DNA of 38,020 nt, taken from contig CALKWT010000054.1 in the NCBI GenBank assembly GCA_938003885.1, positions 1-38,020 on the forward strand, written 5' to 3'. This document shows positions 25,222 through 33,144 of this stretch, piece by piece (position 1 is the first letter of the stretch; each line of letters begins with the position of its first letter). A program made the position numbers and the translations under genes. The notes beneath the pieces were generated by a model, which had not been told where the DNA came from, did not search any database, and saw nothing but the letters and a program-made list of their open reading frames with translations. This DNA is from an uncultured Balneolaceae bacterium (GTDB lineage Bacteria > Bacteroidota > Rhodothermia > Balneolales > Balneolaceae).

Positions 25222-26997
25222 TTAAAACTGTTCGATAGAATCTTCTGATGCAGCCGGCAGTTGGCCACCCTGCAGAGAATCCAGTAGTTGCTGCGCTTTA
25301 TCGGTCAGAGGCCTGATAAAAAGATGCCTGTTAACCCGGTTCTCATCCATGTCGATCTGAATCGATAAGCCTTCAAAGATGGGCTCCTGCTCTATAACCC
25401 GATCGAGGTAGAGGGGGTTACCTGCTTTTTCAAGAGCTGTAAAGAGATAGTTCCCAACATCATAGCCCAGGGTGGAAAACGGATCTGGTTCACTTCCAAA
25501 CCTTGTCACATACTCCTGAGTAAAGTGTGACATTTCATCGCTCATTACCTCACTGCCGGCGATCGCAGCTTCTGTATAGAAGATCTCAAGATTTTGATGT
25601 TGGAATGGAGTGATCGTGCCAAACTTCCAATCCTCCGATCCCAAAATAGGCATAAAATATCCGCTGGCTTCCATATCATTTAGCAGCAGATTCATCATGG
25701 TGGTAGAGGATTGTCCTGTAAAAGGCGCATAAATGGCTTGGCTGGCAGGAATGCCCTCCTCATCATTTCCATAGAACCCTGCAGAGACACCTGTCAGATC
25801 ATATCCGGAGGCTGCGAAATTTTGTTCAACGAAACGAGTAATCTCTGCTCCATGTTGTTCGGAACGGCGTTGGAAGGTGCGTGCGAACTGTGAGCCCTGT
25901 GTACCGGACTCTGCAATGATACCCAATCTCTGATATCCCAGTACTTCGTTTGCAAAATCTGCCATCACCCGGGCGTGTGCTTCAGGGGAGGGATTGATTT
26001 GATAACTGTAGTCAAATTCATTACTCAGACGGGTTGAATTGGCCAGTGGAATAAAGAGAGGGACCTGATGCTTGTCCGAAATGGGGGCCGCAGCTGCAGC
26101 CTGTTCCGAGAAGAGGGGCCCGATAATAGCATCCGATGCCTGTTCGGAGATCAGGCTTTCTATGGCCTCAACAGTACTGTCATTTCTTTCATGGGTGTTT
26201 TTAAAACGGATCCTGATTTTGCGGTTCCTGTTGCGGCTGTTAAACTCATCGGCAGCCAGTACAATACCGAGATAGAGATTTCTGGGAATCTCATAGTCGG
26301 GATCATCAACGGGGAAAACTGGCAGGATTACGCCAATATTATAAATCGTTCCATCAGGTACTTCGGGATAATGGTGGTCATCTGATTGGGTTGAGGATCG
26401 AATGGCAAGGGCTCTTTCAATCTGATCGCGGACGCTCCGGCTGGATGTCATGGCGAGTAGCTCCTTTCCCACCTGCTCCAACTCCTGAAATGGCAAAATA
26501 TCAACTCCCCGGCGATACAGATCAAACCGGATTTCGGAAGAGTCTATCTGGTGAAGAAGTTCGATCCGCTGGCTGCCGGTCAGATACTCTGTAATCTGGT
26601 GATAGAACCTTTCGGCAAATAACTGGACTCCGGTATTGCTGTGCGATTCAGAAAGCTGATAGAGCAGCGGCAGCGCAAGATGGTACTCTCCAAGACTGTA
26701 ATAAACCATAGCCAGTGTATAATCGGCCTCCTGGCTGATGGACGGGTTGGAGCTTGCCGAAGCACGTTTCAGGTACGTTTCTGCCTCTTTATAATCGGAG
26801 AGGGCAAATGCACTTTTTCCTGCAAAAAGAGCACTCCGGTCATCCTGAAGAGCTGCAAAGACTTCCACTGCCTTTTCAAAGTCCTCCTCCATATAGAGTC
26901 GCACTCCGTTCTCAAATGATTGCGCCTGCAGCTGACCGGCAACAAGGATGGAAAAAAGAAGGAGAGCAATATATCGGATAGATTGTAGACCTTTCAT
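25222..26997 (-). CDS. TPR-like plus type I periplasmic-binding protein (LpoA-like architecture)
   Basis: A protein of about 591 aa starting at the ATG at 26997, which gives a signal peptide (MKGLQSIRYIALLLFSILV, ending LQAQ). An upstream ATG at 27084 adds 29 residues without signal character. Residues about 26-190 are helical TPR-type repeats (FENGVRLYMEEDFEKAVEVF, then YTLAMVYYSLGEYHLALPLL). Residues about 220-560 form a Leu/Ile/Val-binding-type domain: YNIGVILPVF, LGIVLAADEFN, DAIIGPLFSEQAAAAAPI, VPLFIPLANSTRLS, GYQRLGIIAESG. No ABC permease genes adjoin, and the domain order is that of LpoA, the activator of PBP1A in E. coli. There is no lipobox Cys. Function as a regulator rather than a transporter subunit is inference. 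Confidence 0.82.
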   Translation of the reverse strand: MKGLQSIRYIALLLFSILVAGQLQAQSFENGVRLYMEEDFEKAVEVFAALQDDRSALFAGKSAFALSDYKEAETYLKRASASSNPSISQEADYTLAMVYYSLGEYHLALPLLYQLSESHSNTGVQLFAERFYHQITEYLTGSQRIELLHQIDSSEIRFDLYRRGVDILPFQELEQVGKELLAMTSSRSVRDQIERALAIRSSTQSDDHHYPEVPDGTIYNIGVILPVFPVDDPDYEIPRNLYLGIVLAADEFNSRNRNRKIRIRFKNTHERNDSTVEAIESLISEQASDAIIGPLFSEQAAAAAPISDKHQVPLFIPLANSTRLSNEFDYSYQINPSPEAHARVMADFANEVLGYQRLGIIAESGTQGSQFARTFQRRSEQHGAEITRFVEQNFAASGYDLTGVSAGFYGNDEEGIPASQAIYAPFTGQSSTTMMNLLLNDMEASGYFMPILGSEDWKFGTITPFQHQNLEIFYTEAAIAGSEVMSDEMSHFTQEYVTRFGSEPDPFSTLGYDVGNYLFTALEKAGNPLYLDRVIEQEPIFEGLSIQIDMDENRVNRHLFIRPLTDKAQQLLDSLQGGQLPAASEDSIEQF

Positions 26998-27112
26998 AAA
27001 GTTACCGTGGTTGGCTTCATGGTTGAGTAAATCACGCCTGATCAGCAAAGTTCCCGGGGGAAGATTCTGTGCTGCCGGCAGCATGATCCCTTTTCAGCCC
27101 CATCCGACTCGC

Positions 27113-28663
27113 CTATTCCCACTCTATAGTTGCCGGTGGTTTTGAGCTGATGTCGTAAACGACCCGATTGATACCCCGGACCTGATTGATGATCCGGTTG
27201 CTCACTTCGGCAAGAAAATCGTAAGGAAGCTGAGCCCAGTCGGCTGTCATTCCATCCACGCTGGTTACTGCACGGATTGCTGCCGTAAACTCATAGGTGC
27301 GCTCATCTCCCATCACTCCAACCGACTGAACAGGCAACAGAACTGTCAGAGCCTGCCAGACATCATCATATAATTTATATTCACGCAATGCACTGATGAA
27401 GATGTCATCAGCCTCCCGGAGCAGTTTGAGACGCTCTTCAGAGATCGGCCCCAATACCCGGATCCCGAGCCCGGGGCCGGGAAACGGATGTCTGCCTATA
27501 AAGTTTTCGGGGATGCCCAATTCACGCCCAACCCTGCGAACTTCATCTTTAAAAAGCTCACGCACAGGTTCGATAAGCTGCAGGTTCATTTTCTCGGGAA
27601 GCCCGCCCACATTGTGGTGGGATTTGATCGTAGCCGATGGCCCTTTAAACGAGATCGACTCAATCACATCGGGATAGAGGGTTCCCTGGGCGAGAAACTT
27701 ATACTCCTCTTCATCAGCAATTGCTTCATCAAACACATCGATAAAAGTCTTTCCTATGATTTTCCGCTTCGTTTCAGGGTCCGACACACCTTCCAGCCGC
27801 TCCAGAAAAAGTTGAGATGCATCGATCCCCCTGACTGGCAGGTTCAGATGTTTTTCATAGGTCTGGAGTACGTCACGGTATTCATTTTTCCTCAACAGGC
27901 CGTTGTCTACAAAGATGCAGAGGAGCTGATCGCCGATCGCTTTGTGAATCAGAGTGGCTACAACGGTGGAATCGACACCCCCCGAAAGTGCACAGATGAC
28001 CTTCTGGTCTCCTACCTGTTCTCTTATAGATTCCATTTCATACTCGATAAATGCCCGCGGTGTCCAACTACCGGTGCAACCGGCAATCTTTAAAGCAAAG
28101 TTCTCAAGAAGTTGAGTTCCATACTCTGTATGTACAACTTCCGGATGAAACTGTACGCCGTAGATCTGCTTATTCCTGTGTCGAACAGCTGCCACAGGGG
28201 TGTTAGAGGTTCGCGCGATGACTTTGTACTCTTCCGGAAGGTTGATAATATGATCGCCATGACTCATCCAGATCACTGACCCGTTGCGGACATCTTTCAG
28301 AAGCTCGTTTTCTTCCTCAATTAAGATTTTTGCCCGCCCGAATTCCCTTTTGTCAGCTTTTTCAACACTGTCGGGCGACAAGCTGTGGGCCAGTGCCTGC
28401 AGCCCGTAGCAGATCCCCAGCACAGGAATTCCCATTTCAAGGTAATCCAGGTTCAGTGCAGGGGCATCGTCGTCATATACGCTTCTGGGGCCGCCGGAAA
28501 GGATGATCCCTTTTGGTAAGTTATCTCCGAACGAAGCAGGAGGCGTGTTGTATGGATGAATTTCACAATAGACATTCAATTCGCGAAGCCTGCGAGCGAT
28601 CAGCTGTGTATACTGCGAACCAAAATCAAGTATAAGGATCCATTCATTGTGAAGTGTTTGCAT
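27113..28663 (-). CDS. guaA: GMP synthase (glutamine-hydrolysing)
   Basis: A 516-aa cytoplasmic enzyme converting XMP to GMP with ATP and glutamine. The class I amidotransferase domain has Cys85 in GICYGLQALAH and His173/Glu175 in VQFHPEV. The ATP-pyrophosphatase domain carries SGGVDST at 227-233. The dimerisation domain ends with the typical NRVVYDISSKPPATIEWE. Full length, all catalytic residues kept. It lies 104 bases downstream of gcvH with a possible terminator in between, so it may have its own promoter. Confidence 0.98.
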   Translation of the reverse strand: MQTLHNEWILILDFGSQYTQLIARRLRELNVYCEIHPYNTPPASFGDNLPKGIILSGGPRSVYDDDAPALNLDYLEMGIPVLGICYGLQALAHSLSPDSVEKADKREFGRAKILIEEENELLKDVRNGSVIWMSHGDHIINLPEEYKVIARTSNTPVAAVRHRNKQIYGVQFHPEVVHTEYGTQLLENFALKIAGCTGSWTPRAFIEYEMESIREQVGDQKVICALSGGVDSTVVATLIHKAIGDQLLCIFVDNGLLRKNEYRDVLQTYEKHLNLPVRGIDASQLFLERLEGVSDPETKRKIIGKTFIDVFDEAIADEEEYKFLAQGTLYPDVIESISFKGPSATIKSHHNVGGLPEKMNLQLIEPVRELFKDEVRRVGRELGIPENFIGRHPFPGPGLGIRVLGPISEERLKLLREADDIFISALREYKLYDDVWQALTVLLPVQSVGVMGDERTYEFTAAIRAVTSVDGMTADWAQLPYDFLAEVSNRIINQVRGINRVVYDISSKPPATIEWE

Positions 28664-28707
28664 ACAGGAGCGGTAGTAAAATCAGATTAATATAGAAAAA
28701 GATGAAA

Positions 28708-28732
28708 CCGGAGAACTATTTTGGTTCCCCGG
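28708..28732 (-). terminator. Possible terminator/attenuator between gcvH and guaA
   Basis: CCGGGGAAC pairs with GTTCTCCGG on the minus strand (one mismatch, 7-base loop), followed by TTTCATCTTTTTC. The T tract begins late, so partial termination is as likely as full. Confidence 0.4.
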
Positions 28733-28767
28733 TACCCCATAAAACAGAAGAGGTGAGTGGCAGATAA

Positions 28768-29148
28768 TTATTCTGTGATCTGCTGATATTCCTCTGCAGA
28801 AAGGAGGGTCTTGAGTTGAGAAGAGTCGGTACAGGAGAGTTTAACCATCCAACCCTCCCCGTAGGGATCTGTATTGACCAGTTCAGGATCATCCTCGAGT
28901 GCTTCATTGAGCTCAAGTATTTCTCCTGTGACAGGTGAAAAAAGTTCCGATACCGTTTTAACTGCTTCTACTGTACCAAATACATCACCTGCTTCCAGCT
29001 CTGTACCCTCCGGCTCCAGCTCTACAAATACAATATCTCCAAGCTCACTTTGGGCAAAATCTGTTATACCAATGGTGATGGTACCATCTCCGTTGTCACG
29101 GATCCATTCATGTTCTTTTGTATATTTTAATTCCTCGGGAAAATTCAT
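28768..29148 (-). CDS. gcvH: Glycine cleavage system H protein
   Basis: A 126-aa lipoyl carrier that shuttles the aminomethyl group between the P, T and L proteins of glycine cleavage. The lipoylated residue is Lys64 in GTVEAVKTVSELFSPVTGEI; the N-terminus ELKYTKEHEWI is typical. No other gcv gene is in the window; it follows accC by 33 bases, so it is transcribed with the biotin carboxylase genes, another cofactor-carrier system. Confidence 0.96.
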   Translation of the reverse strand: MNFPEELKYTKEHEWIRDNGDGTITIGITDFAQSELGDIVFVELEPEGTELEAGDVFGTVEAVKTVSELFSPVTGEILELNEALEDDPELVNTDPYGEGWMVKLSCTDSSQLKTLLSAEEYQQITE

Positions 29149-29181
29149 GATTTCAAGCGCTAGTTTTATTCAGGTTAGGGG

Positions 29182-30531
29182 TTAGTTCTCAGGTTTAAAC
29201 TTGAAGTGGGTCTCAAGATACTGGGTATTGAACTCTCCACTGTTGAAACCGGGATCGTCCATGAGCTGAAGATGATAGGGAACAGTGGTTTTAACGCCTT
29301 CGATGACAAACTCTTCGAGGGCCCGCTTCATTCTTCGGATCGCTTCGGGCCGTGTGGGTGCACTCACGATCAATTTGGCGATGAGTGAATCGTAGTATGG
29401 CGGGATTTCATAACCAGCGTAGGCATGGGTGTCGACCCGCACACTCCGCCCGCCTGGTATATTAAACGTTGTGATAACACCTGCGCTCGGCCTGAAATTA
29501 TGGTCAGGATCCTCTGCATTGATTCTGCATTCAATGGCATGGCCCCGAAGTTTGACAGGCCGTGTGCGGATTTTCCCACGGGCTGCGGCTACGATCTGTT
29601 CCTTGACCATATCACAGAAGGTAATCTCTTCCGTAACCGGGTGTTCGACCTGTATCCGTGTATTCATCTCCATAAAATAGAAGTTCAGATCTTTATCCAC
29701 GATGAATTCGACAGTTCCGGCCCCTTCATAGTTGATTGCCTTACCGGCATTGACGGCGGCCTGTCCCATCTTCTCCCGAACTTCAGGAGTCATCACAGGG
29801 GAGGGAGCCTCTTCCAGAATTTTCTGATGGCGACGCTGAAGTGAACACTCTCTTTCACCCATGTGTACCACATTTCCGTGCTGATCCCCGAGAATCTGGA
29901 TTTCAATGTGACGCGGATCTACAATAAACTTCTCGATATAAACGTCAGAATTACCAAAAGCGGCCCCTGCCTCATTCCGGCAGGTATTAAAGGCATCCTT
30001 AAAATTTTCCCGCTTGTAAATGACCCGCATACCACGGCCGCCACCGCCTGCAGTTGCTTTTACAATGACCGGATATCCGATCTCGTCAGCAATTCTCTGT
30101 CCTTCTTCCAGATCCTTAACGACCCCATCAGAGCCCGGAACAACAGGTACATTGTTTTTAATCATCGTCATCTTGGCAGTCGCCTTGTCGCCCATAGTCG
30201 TAATCATTTCGGGCGTGGGACCGATAAACTTAAGGTCGTGCTCTGCGCAAATTCGGCTGAACTCGGCATTTTCTGCGAGAAAACCATATCCGGGGTGGAT
30301 CGCTTCTGCGTTAGTGATTTCAGCTGCAGAGAGAAGGGCCGGAACCTTCAGGTAACTGTCCTTGCTTGCAGGAGGCCCGATGCAGACAGCTTCATCTGCA
30401 AACTTCACATGCAGACTGTGTTTGTCGGCTGTGGAGTAGACGGCAACGGTCTTGATGCCCATCTCTTTACATGTTCGTATGATACGAAGTGCAATTTCGC
30501 CACGGTTGGCGATTAAAATTTTGTTAAACAT
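29182..30531 (-). CDS. accC: Biotin carboxylase subunit of acetyl-CoA carboxylase
   Basis: A 449-aa ATP-grasp enzyme that carboxylates the biotin on AccB, the first half-reaction of fatty acid synthesis. Signatures: ILIANRGEIALRIIRTCKEMG at the start, HPGYGFLAENAEF, the Gly-rich ATP loop KATAGGGGRGMR, and EMNTRIQVEHPVTE with the catalytic Arg. Length equals the E. coli enzyme. It starts 8 bases after accB. Confidence 0.98.
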   Translation of the reverse strand: MFNKILIANRGEIALRIIRTCKEMGIKTVAVYSTADKHSLHVKFADEAVCIGPPASKDSYLKVPALLSAAEITNAEAIHPGYGFLAENAEFSRICAEHDLKFIGPTPEMITTMGDKATAKMTMIKNNVPVVPGSDGVVKDLEEGQRIADEIGYPVIVKATAGGGGRGMRVIYKRENFKDAFNTCRNEAGAAFGNSDVYIEKFIVDPRHIEIQILGDQHGNVVHMGERECSLQRRHQKILEEAPSPVMTPEVREKMGQAAVNAGKAINYEGAGTVEFIVDKDLNFYFMEMNTRIQVEHPVTEEITFCDMVKEQIVAAARGKIRTRPVKLRGHAIECRINAEDPDHNFRPSAGVITTFNIPGGRSVRVDTHAYAGYEIPPYYDSLIAKLIVSAPTRPEAIRRMKRALEEFVIEGVKTTVPYHLQLMDDPGFNSGEFNTQYLETHFKFKPEN

Positions 30532-30539
30532 AGAGGTGT

Positions 30540-31040
30540 CTACCCTTTTTTAATGATAAACAGCGGCTGGTCGAACTCAACAGGAGTACCATCCTCAACG
30601 AGCACCTTCTCAATAGTCCCCGCAAACTCTGCTTCAATTTCATTCATAATCTTCATGGCTTCGATAATACAGAGAGTCTGGCCTGCTTCGACGGTGTCAC
30701 CCGTTAATACAAAGGGACTGGCATCTGGTGAGGGCGCTCTGTAAAAAGTACCCACAATAGGGGATTTGACAACCTCTCCTTCGGTCTCTACACCCTGAGC
30801 GGGGGTAGTTGATTCACTCTTTGCACCTTCACTACCGCCTGACTGCACTGCAGAAGCCGGAATATTGACAGGCGCGGCTGCCTGCTGAGCGGGGTATGCA
30901 GGCATCTGATACTGTAGAGGCACTGCAGGGTCAGAGTTCTTTTTTACTTTTAATTTAAACTCACCCTCTTCTACCGTGACTTCATTCGCATCACTTTCAG
31001 AAATGAGATCGAGAAGTTGTTTTACTAATTTTAGATCCAT
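30540..31040 (-). CDS. accB: Biotin carboxyl carrier protein
   Basis: A 166-aa carrier. The N-terminal helix region (1-40) is followed by a Pro/Ala-rich linker (about 45-90) and a biotinyl domain with Lys130 in IIEAMKIMNEIEAE. It carries CO2 from AccC to the transferase AccA/AccD, which are not in this window. It lies 36 bases after efp and 8 before accC, the widespread efp-accB-accC order. Confidence 0.97.
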   Translation of the reverse strand: MDLKLVKQLLDLISESDANEVTVEEGEFKLKVKKNSDPAVPLQYQMPAYPAQQAAAPVNIPASAVQSGGSEGAKSESTTPAQGVETEGEVVKSPIVGTFYRAPSPDASPFVLTGDTVEAGQTLCIIEAMKIMNEIEAEFAGTIEKVLVEDGTPVEFDQPLFIIKKG

Positions 31041-31076
31041 ATCAGTTTATTTTTGAATTGGTATGTTCTGAGCCGA

Positions 31077-31649
31077 TTACTCTTTCACTCTTTCCAGATA
31101 CTCACCGGATCGTGTATCTATTTTTATTTTTTCTCCTTTATCGATGAAAAGAGGCACCTGAATGACAGCCCCGCCTGCAATAGTCGCTGGTTTACTTCCG
31201 CCCTGGGCTGTGTCTCCCCTTAATCCGGGGTCCGTATCGACGACTTCGGTATCGATGATGTCGGGGGGTGTTGCACTCAGAATCTGGTTATTTTCAACAT
31301 CTATCAAAAGTGTGCACTCAAGGCCATCGGTGATAAATTCGCGTTTTTGCACCTTGGCTGCTTCCACGGGAACCTGTTCGTATGTCTCCTGATGCATAAA
31401 ATAATACATATCTCCATCTACATAGAGAAACTGATAGGGATGCCGCTCTACTCTCACTGATTCCACGGTTTCACCGGCACGAAAAGTCTTGTCTATGTTC
31501 TTGTCATTTTCCAGTCCCTTTAACCGGGTCCGGACGAATGCACCGCCCTTTCCGGGCTTGACATGTTGAAATTCAACAATTGTATAGATATTTCCATCCA
31601 GAAGGATATTCAATCCGTTGCGGAAATAAGATGTGTCAATTTTTGCCAT
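31077..31649 (-). CDS. efp: Elongation factor P
   Basis: A 190-aa translation factor that rescues ribosomes stalled at proline runs. Three OB-type domains; the tip loop HVKPGKGGAFVRT places Lys34 at the modification site. The C-terminal block VIQVPLFIDKGEKIKIDTRSGEYLERVKE is typical. No modification enzyme gene (epmA/epmB type) is nearby. It lies 99 bases after the symporter gene. Confidence 0.97.
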   Translation of the reverse strand: MAKIDTSYFRNGLNILLDGNIYTIVEFQHVKPGKGGAFVRTRLKGLENDKNIDKTFRAGETVESVRVERHPYQFLYVDGDMYYFMHQETYEQVPVEAAKVQKREFITDGLECTLLIDVENNQILSATPPDIIDTEVVDTDPGLRGDTAQGGSKPATIAGGAVIQVPLFIDKGEKIKIDTRSGEYLERVKE

Positions 31650-31748
31650 GAATATAGTTGGTTCAAAATTTAAACTTTAAAAATACAGCAGACTCTGGTC
31701 GATAACAACTTATCCTGTAAAGAGAGGCTCCTGCCAGATACATTTTTA

Positions 31749-33095
31749 CTAGATCGATTGTAAAAGAACGAGAATAATGATAACAGGGCATATATATTTA
31801 ATAAAAAGTGGCCAGATTTTATAAAACCATGTTTCTTCTACATGATCAAATCCGTGCCGGATCTCTTTAAGGGCATTTTGTGTTTTCCAGAAGTAGCCGA
31901 TAAAGATACAGATAAAGAGGCCACCGATCGGCAAGCCAATGACACTAAATATATAATCGATAAGATCGATCAGCCCGATATTGAAAGAGATAATCAGTGA
32001 GATGATCAAAACTCCCAGGCCTACAGAAGTTGTTGCTTTTTTTCGGGGAATGTTGTGCTCATCAATAATATAAGAAGTCGGCACTTCGAGTAGTGAGATG
32101 GTAGATGTAAGTGCTGCAAGGCTGAGTACACCGAAGAAAGAGAAACCGAACAGGACACCAACCACGCCTCCTATCTGTGAAAATAGCTGTGGAAGAACCT
32201 GGAAGATCAGAGCAGGGCCAGCAATTAAACTGCCAGCTGCATCGTAAACCTCTAACCCCTGACCTTGTGCAAGAGAGATGGTTGGCAAGATCAGGAGCCC
32301 TGCGAAAAAAGCCACACTCATATCAATGGCTGTAATGGATGCTGCAGCTCCCACCACATTTACTTTTTTATTAAGATAGGAGCCATAGGCTACGAGTGTA
32401 CCCATACCCAGAGAGAGAGAGAAGAACGCCTGTCCCAGAGCCGCCATAATTACACTGGAATCGATAAGGGAAAAATCAGGCCGCAGATAGGATCTCAGCC
32501 CTTCTGTAGCACCGGGCTGAAACATTACAAAAATTGCAAGAATCACCAGTATGATGGCAAGCAGCGGCAACATCAGTTTTGTGGCCCGTTCAATGCCGTT
32601 ACTGATGCCTCCTCGTACAATCATGATGGTAGCAACCATAAAAAGTGTTGCAAAAAAAGCATTTGTAAAGCCATCATTCGTATCAGAGAGAAAAGATGCG
32701 ACTCCCGGCATGCCTGCAAAAGTGAAGATCTCGGCCAATGCGTGGCTGAAAGTCCACCCGGCCAGTATCGTATAAAATGAGAGGATCATCACGCCGCAGA
32801 TCACACCCCAGACACCCACAAGCGGAAAGAAACGGTTATTTGACAACGACTTGTAAGCACCTACCGGGTTTTTTTGTGTGTTTCTTCCTATCGAAAACTC
32901 GGCGATCATTATGGGGAACCCGATCAGAAAGCAACACACCAGGTAGACGATTAAAAATGCCCCGCCTCCGTTAGAAGCCGCTTCTGTGGGGAATCTCCAA
33001 ATATTACCCAAACCGATCGCTGAACCGGCCGCGGCCATAATAAATCCGAGTTTGGAGTTCCAGTTACCTCGATTATTGGTAGGTGATGTAGCCAA
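31749..33095 (-). CDS. Sodium-dependent transporter, NSS/SNF family
   Basis: A 448-aa inner-membrane symporter with about 11-12 helices. TM1 has SAIGLGNIWRFPTEAASNGGGAF (residues 20-42), the canonical Na+/substrate-binding helix, and TM2 has FPIMIAEFSIGRNTQKNP. It is shorter than and only distantly like the paralogue at 12073-13554. It likely imports an amino acid. It lies 49 bases after the GH13 gene and 99 before efp. Confidence 0.93.
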   Translation of the reverse strand: MATSPTNNRGNWNSKLGFIMAAAGSAIGLGNIWRFPTEAASNGGGAFLIVYLVCCFLIGFPIMIAEFSIGRNTQKNPVGAYKSLSNNRFFPLVGVWGVICGVMILSFYTILAGWTFSHALAEIFTFAGMPGVASFLSDTNDGFTNAFFATLFMVATIMIVRGGISNGIERATKLMLPLLAIILVILAIFVMFQPGATEGLRSYLRPDFSLIDSSVIMAALGQAFFSLSLGMGTLVAYGSYLNKKVNVVGAAASITAIDMSVAFFAGLLILPTISLAQGQGLEVYDAAGSLIAGPALIFQVLPQLFSQIGGVVGVLFGFSFFGVLSLAALTSTISLLEVPTSYIIDEHNIPRKKATTSVGLGVLIISLIISFNIGLIDLIDYIFSVIGLPIGGLFICIFIGYFWKTQNALKEIRHGFDHVEETWFYKIWPLFIKYICPVIIILVLLQSI

Positions 33096-33144
33096 GGTTG
33101 TATGTATTTATATTATAGGGGTGATTGAGATTTTTCTACGGATT

